Below are positions 21,015-21,360 of a stretch of DNA of 21,360 bases, piece after piece. Made by a program: the position numbers and the translations under genes. The first letter of the stretch is position 1, and each line of letters begins with the position of its first letter. The stretch spans positions 1-21,360 of IMG/VR virus record IMGVR_UViG_3300006749_000172, one strand, 5' to 3'. Below the pieces are notes generated by a model that did not search any database, was not told the origin of the DNA, and was given only the letters and a program-made list of their open reading frames with translations. Source of the DNA: a virus.

Positions 21015-21360
21015 TTGCCTACAGTTACATACATAGGTAACTACGCCTATAGAAAAGTACCGGGTACAAAGAGTATCTGGCCTAAGAGAGTACCTCAAGA
21101 AGTCTCTCAAGAATGGCTAGATACTAACCGTACTGCTATCTGTACTAACCCAGAAGTGTTCGTAGTCAAAGGCGATGCCAAGACTACAGCAGGAATAGGC
21201 TTTACAGAAGACGCTGATGGTGATGGACTACCCGACTCAGGTTGGACTAAGAAGGATATCACAGGATGGTTAAAAGACAAAGGAGTATCTATTACAGGGT
21301 ATGCTACTAAAGCAAAACTCTTGGACAAGGTAAAGACAGCACTCAATCCACCGGCACCAG
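21015..21360 (+). CDS. head-proximal protein with Ca-binding loop and HeH/LEM-like helix pair (partial, runs off the window)
   Basis: An open frame from TTG at 21015 to the window end, 115 residues so far, with GAGGTGAG as ribosome site. The beginning (MPTVTYIGNYAYRKVPGTKS) resembles small head-tail connector-region proteins that start with a short YxG strand. Residues 66-74, DADGDGLPD, form a calcium-binding loop of the thrombospondin type 3/dockerin kind. Residues 77-106 (SGWTKKDITGWLKDKGVSI, then TGYATKAKLLDKV) match the HeH/LEM/SAP-like helix-extension-helix pattern that is common in phage head and terminator proteins and often binds nucleic acid. The gene continues beyond the window, so its full architecture is unknown. 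It was chosen because codon use and ribosome site both fit, and no other start gives a long frame here. Confidence 0.75.
   Translation, partial: MPTVTYIGNYAYRKVPGTKSIWPKRVPQEVSQEWLDTNRTAICTNPEVFVVKGDAKTTAGIGFTEDADGDGLPDSGWTKKDITGWLKDKGVSITGYATKAKLLDKVKTALNPPAP

Overview
The window is a head-assembly and DNA-packaging module of a tailed double-stranded DNA virus (Caudoviricetes, HK97-type capsid). The anchor genes are clear: a large terminase subunit (TerL), a portal protein, an HK97-family prohead protease fused to a scaffold, and an HK97-fold major capsid protein (MCP). The DNA is moderately AT-rich. Arginine is mostly AGA/AGG, ribosome sites are often of the GGTGAT/GGAGG type, TTG starts are used several times, and at least one gene (the protease) has a TATA-like box at the spacing expected for an archaeal leaderless promoter. 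With the general look of the capsid protein and zinc-rich accessory proteins, this suggests a virus of an archaeon, perhaps a marine euryarchaeon (magrovirus-like). The host is inference; only the tailed-virus assignment is firm.

Layout. Positions 1-1209 hold the tail end of an upstream gene, a Met/Gln/Gly-rich protein, a two-helix membrane protein, and one minus-strand gene for a small six-cysteine protein, which is convergent with and overlaps the membrane gene. From 1270 everything is on the plus strand: a protein with a duplicated Cys-His/helix-turn-helix module (small-terminase candidate), three long low-complexity proteins of unknown role (1983-6303), TerL (6300-7781), a protein ending in a degenerate LAGLIDADG fold (7786-9105), the portal with two zinc ribbons (9105-10871), three small proteins (10907-12024), a 1954-residue protein (12041-17905), protease-scaffold (17937-19328), MCP (19363-20496), a small beta-rich candidate decoration protein (20536-21003), and a TTG-started gene running off the right edge (21015 onward). 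Genes are packed end to end with TGATG, TAATG or TTGA overlaps. No intergenic stretch exceeds about 40 bases. I saw no tRNA, CRISPR, IS element or integrase.

How they work together. The scaffold and MCP build the procapsid around the portal, the protease matures it, and TerL packages DNA. The unusual part is the set of accessory proteins around this core. The 1954-residue protein carries what reads as a catalytically dead ATP-dependent DNA ligase (nucleotidyltransferase plus OB fold). The gene between TerL and portal carries a LAGLIDADG homing-endonuclease fold whose key acid is Asn. The protease gene has an internal strong ribosome site that would yield free scaffold. A small coiled-coil protein upstream of the giant gene ends in the same MDW-x-x-x-H-x-LA motif as the scaffold C-terminus. 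Many proteins carry a hydrophobic-Leu/Val-Lys-Ser/Ala motif that could be the protease cleavage signal. Together these point to enzyme folds reused as DNA-binding or structural parts in the packaging machinery and in proteins delivered into the capsid.
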